From Hymenobacter metallicola (lineage in GTDB: Bacteria; Bacteroidota; Bacteroidia; Cytophagales; Hymenobacteraceae), in contig NZ_SRMB01000001.1 in NCBI RefSeq assembly GCF_004745645.1, forward strand, positions 248,001-312,000: DNA of 64,000 nucleotides, in the 5' to 3' direction. Under the pieces are notes generated by a model, which saw only the letters and a list, made by a program, of their open reading frames with translations, was not told the origin of the DNA and did not search any database. Position numbers and translations under genes: made by a program. Below, one piece after another: positions 63,901-64,000 of the stretch; positions within the stretch are counted from its first letter, which is position 1; each line of letters opens with the position of its first letter.

Positions 63901-64000
63901 CGACCAGACCGTGACGACCACCAGCAACTGGGGTACCTGGGCCACCAAAACCATTACCGGCCTGAACCTGCCGGCCGGGGAGCATGTGCTGCGCCTGAGC
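60947..64000 (+). CDS. Secreted GH81 endo-1,3-beta-glucanase with Ig-like and CBM6 domains (3' end cut by window)
   Basis: 1018 codons to the window end. A long basic n-region and hydrophobic core give a signal peptide, with cleavage near ALSQ (residue ~48). The GH81 catalytic domain (about 60-720) has DDNLNDHHFHWGYF with D474 as the likely acid and NNQESTSE with E549 and E553 as base/assistant residues. An Ig-like segment (about 780-850: GVEFFDGSTSLG) and a CBM6-type domain (about 870 to end: GEWLEYTVNV, LPAGEHVLRL) follow. It cleaves beta-1,3-glucan such as fungal wall glucan or laminarin. A T9SS tail probably lies beyond the window. Confidence 0.93.
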   Translation, partial: MGISLPNHLPGSLPGQLAPSRKLRLRAWKALTLSLLGLSLSAAPALSQIVPVGSGSYTTQFPGTDEAGRNAVPPGSPLVSGVAATKPVPTNEFWSAKLQRDHVNNIFNYPLALRTHETGLVVNYIIPPSGPKEYRQPNSDVMAVTVGVQSLNALRATVSDFSDWTVTMNWRSNSNDFNATIGMGMPFVYFTKGAADVAAVKVTVGTVTINNEMLLIRDSYNGADYAVYAPVGSTWTNNAGTYTSTLNGKTYWSMAFLNPTAADALAAANDYKKYAYVFPGSTRVDWQYTETTSALKTTFTVTPAVKEGTNNVVLQGLLPHQWGYLASGSAQPAGQVYPSVRGQLKMLASNTFSTAYTFRGILPTLPYLDNYSPGFSPVKLNEKVKALQNNGLAEWTDSYNEGQEMNKLIQTARIADEAGNTEARDKILTTIKTRLEDWLSVEGGEKAFLFYYDTKWSTLLGYPAGHHQDDNLNDHHFHWGYFIHAAAFVEQYQPGWASQWSEMVNMLIRDAANPSRTDTKFPFLRNFDPYAGHAWADGFASSPMGNNQESTSESMQFNSALIHWGAITGNKATRDLGIYLYATEQVAIEEYWFDVRDRTFQPDYAYSATGRVWGAGYDAGTFWTSDIRAVYGIQLYPMHGGSLYLGQNKAYVQKLWTEITQNTGILQNEANPNTWHDLLWEYLAFIDPVKAIQLYDSYPNRAIKFGVSDAQTYYWLHAMNALGQLDPTVTANNPEAVVFNKAGQKTYVAHNYSSAPITVTFSDGYSLQVPARKLATSRDVAVAGTIRANATEVAANGSVTLTVATTGTGITGVEFFDGSTSLGTVTAAPYTRTAANLPVAIHNFYAKVYAGSLFKVTNIAAVQVGKQASYTGTPQPIPGTIEAGKYDTYPGGKGQGISYNDASDGNQATYEPAPTVAFRTNENVDAVSDGAEGATVGWVDAGEWLEYTVNVATAGTHTLALRYAAGNPSGGGPFSLSVDGNVISADQTVTTTSNWGTWATKTITGLNLPAGEHVLRLS

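Noticed and set aside
61466..63985. 839-codon open frame on the minus strand
   Set aside because: It lies wholly opposite the GH81 glucanase, whose motifs are unmistakable. The translation is rich in Gly, Val, His and Arg with no family motif, as expected for a shadow of GC-rich DNA.

Overview
The window looks like a chromosomal segment of a Bacteroidota bacterium of the Cytophagales/Hymenobacter type. The evidence is high GC over most of the length (roughly 60% by eye), Bacteroidota-style promoters (TTTG-N19/20-TAnnTTTG), little Shine-Dalgarno signal, and secreted proteins ending in type IX secretion (T9SS) sorting domains. No species can be fixed from sequence alone.

Layout. 1-14 kb is mostly housekeeping and metabolism: an FtsX-type permease end, an M23 peptidase, a flavin/2Fe-2S reductase, an M3 oligopeptidase, lipoproteins, an AraC regulator with an NmrA-type reductase and an alpha/beta hydrolase, thiL and rlmD. 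14-22 kb holds two large T9SS-secreted surface proteins, one with an alternating six-unit Ig-like repeat array. 22-31 kb has an SDR, a TPR/SH3 protein, tRNA-Lys, two PAS histidine kinases with a response regulator, and relics of a third kinase.

31.4-41.6 kb is a clearly AT-richer island encoding a peptide natural-product (RiPP/bacteriocin) system: an M50-type membrane peptidase, two paralogous double-glycine precursor peptides, a 28-bp hairpin terminator, an HlyD-type adaptor, a C39-peptidase ABC exporter, a full-length LanB-type dehydratase and a small beta-rich protein. Both predicted cores start TTPxC, a nisin-ring-B-like spacing, and carry a GxxxG helix motif typical of two-peptide class IIb bacteriocins. 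No LanC cyclase is visible.

At 43.85-45.2 kb an asparagine-rich leader peptide (eight Asn codons in 26) is followed by mutually exclusive antiterminator and terminator hairpins and then asnA (aspartate-ammonia ligase). This reads as a complete ribosome-mediated attenuator sensing asparagine, and is the strongest regulatory discovery in the window.

45-64 kb contains a T9SS GH10 xylanase, a phospholipase C/S1-P1-like protein, an amine oxidase, an AsmA-family protein, small secreted proteins, an SDR, a cupin, a WYL regulator next to a DinB protein, selO, and a GH81 beta-1,3-glucanase that runs off the window. GH10 and GH81 suggest use of plant or fungal cell-wall polysaccharide.
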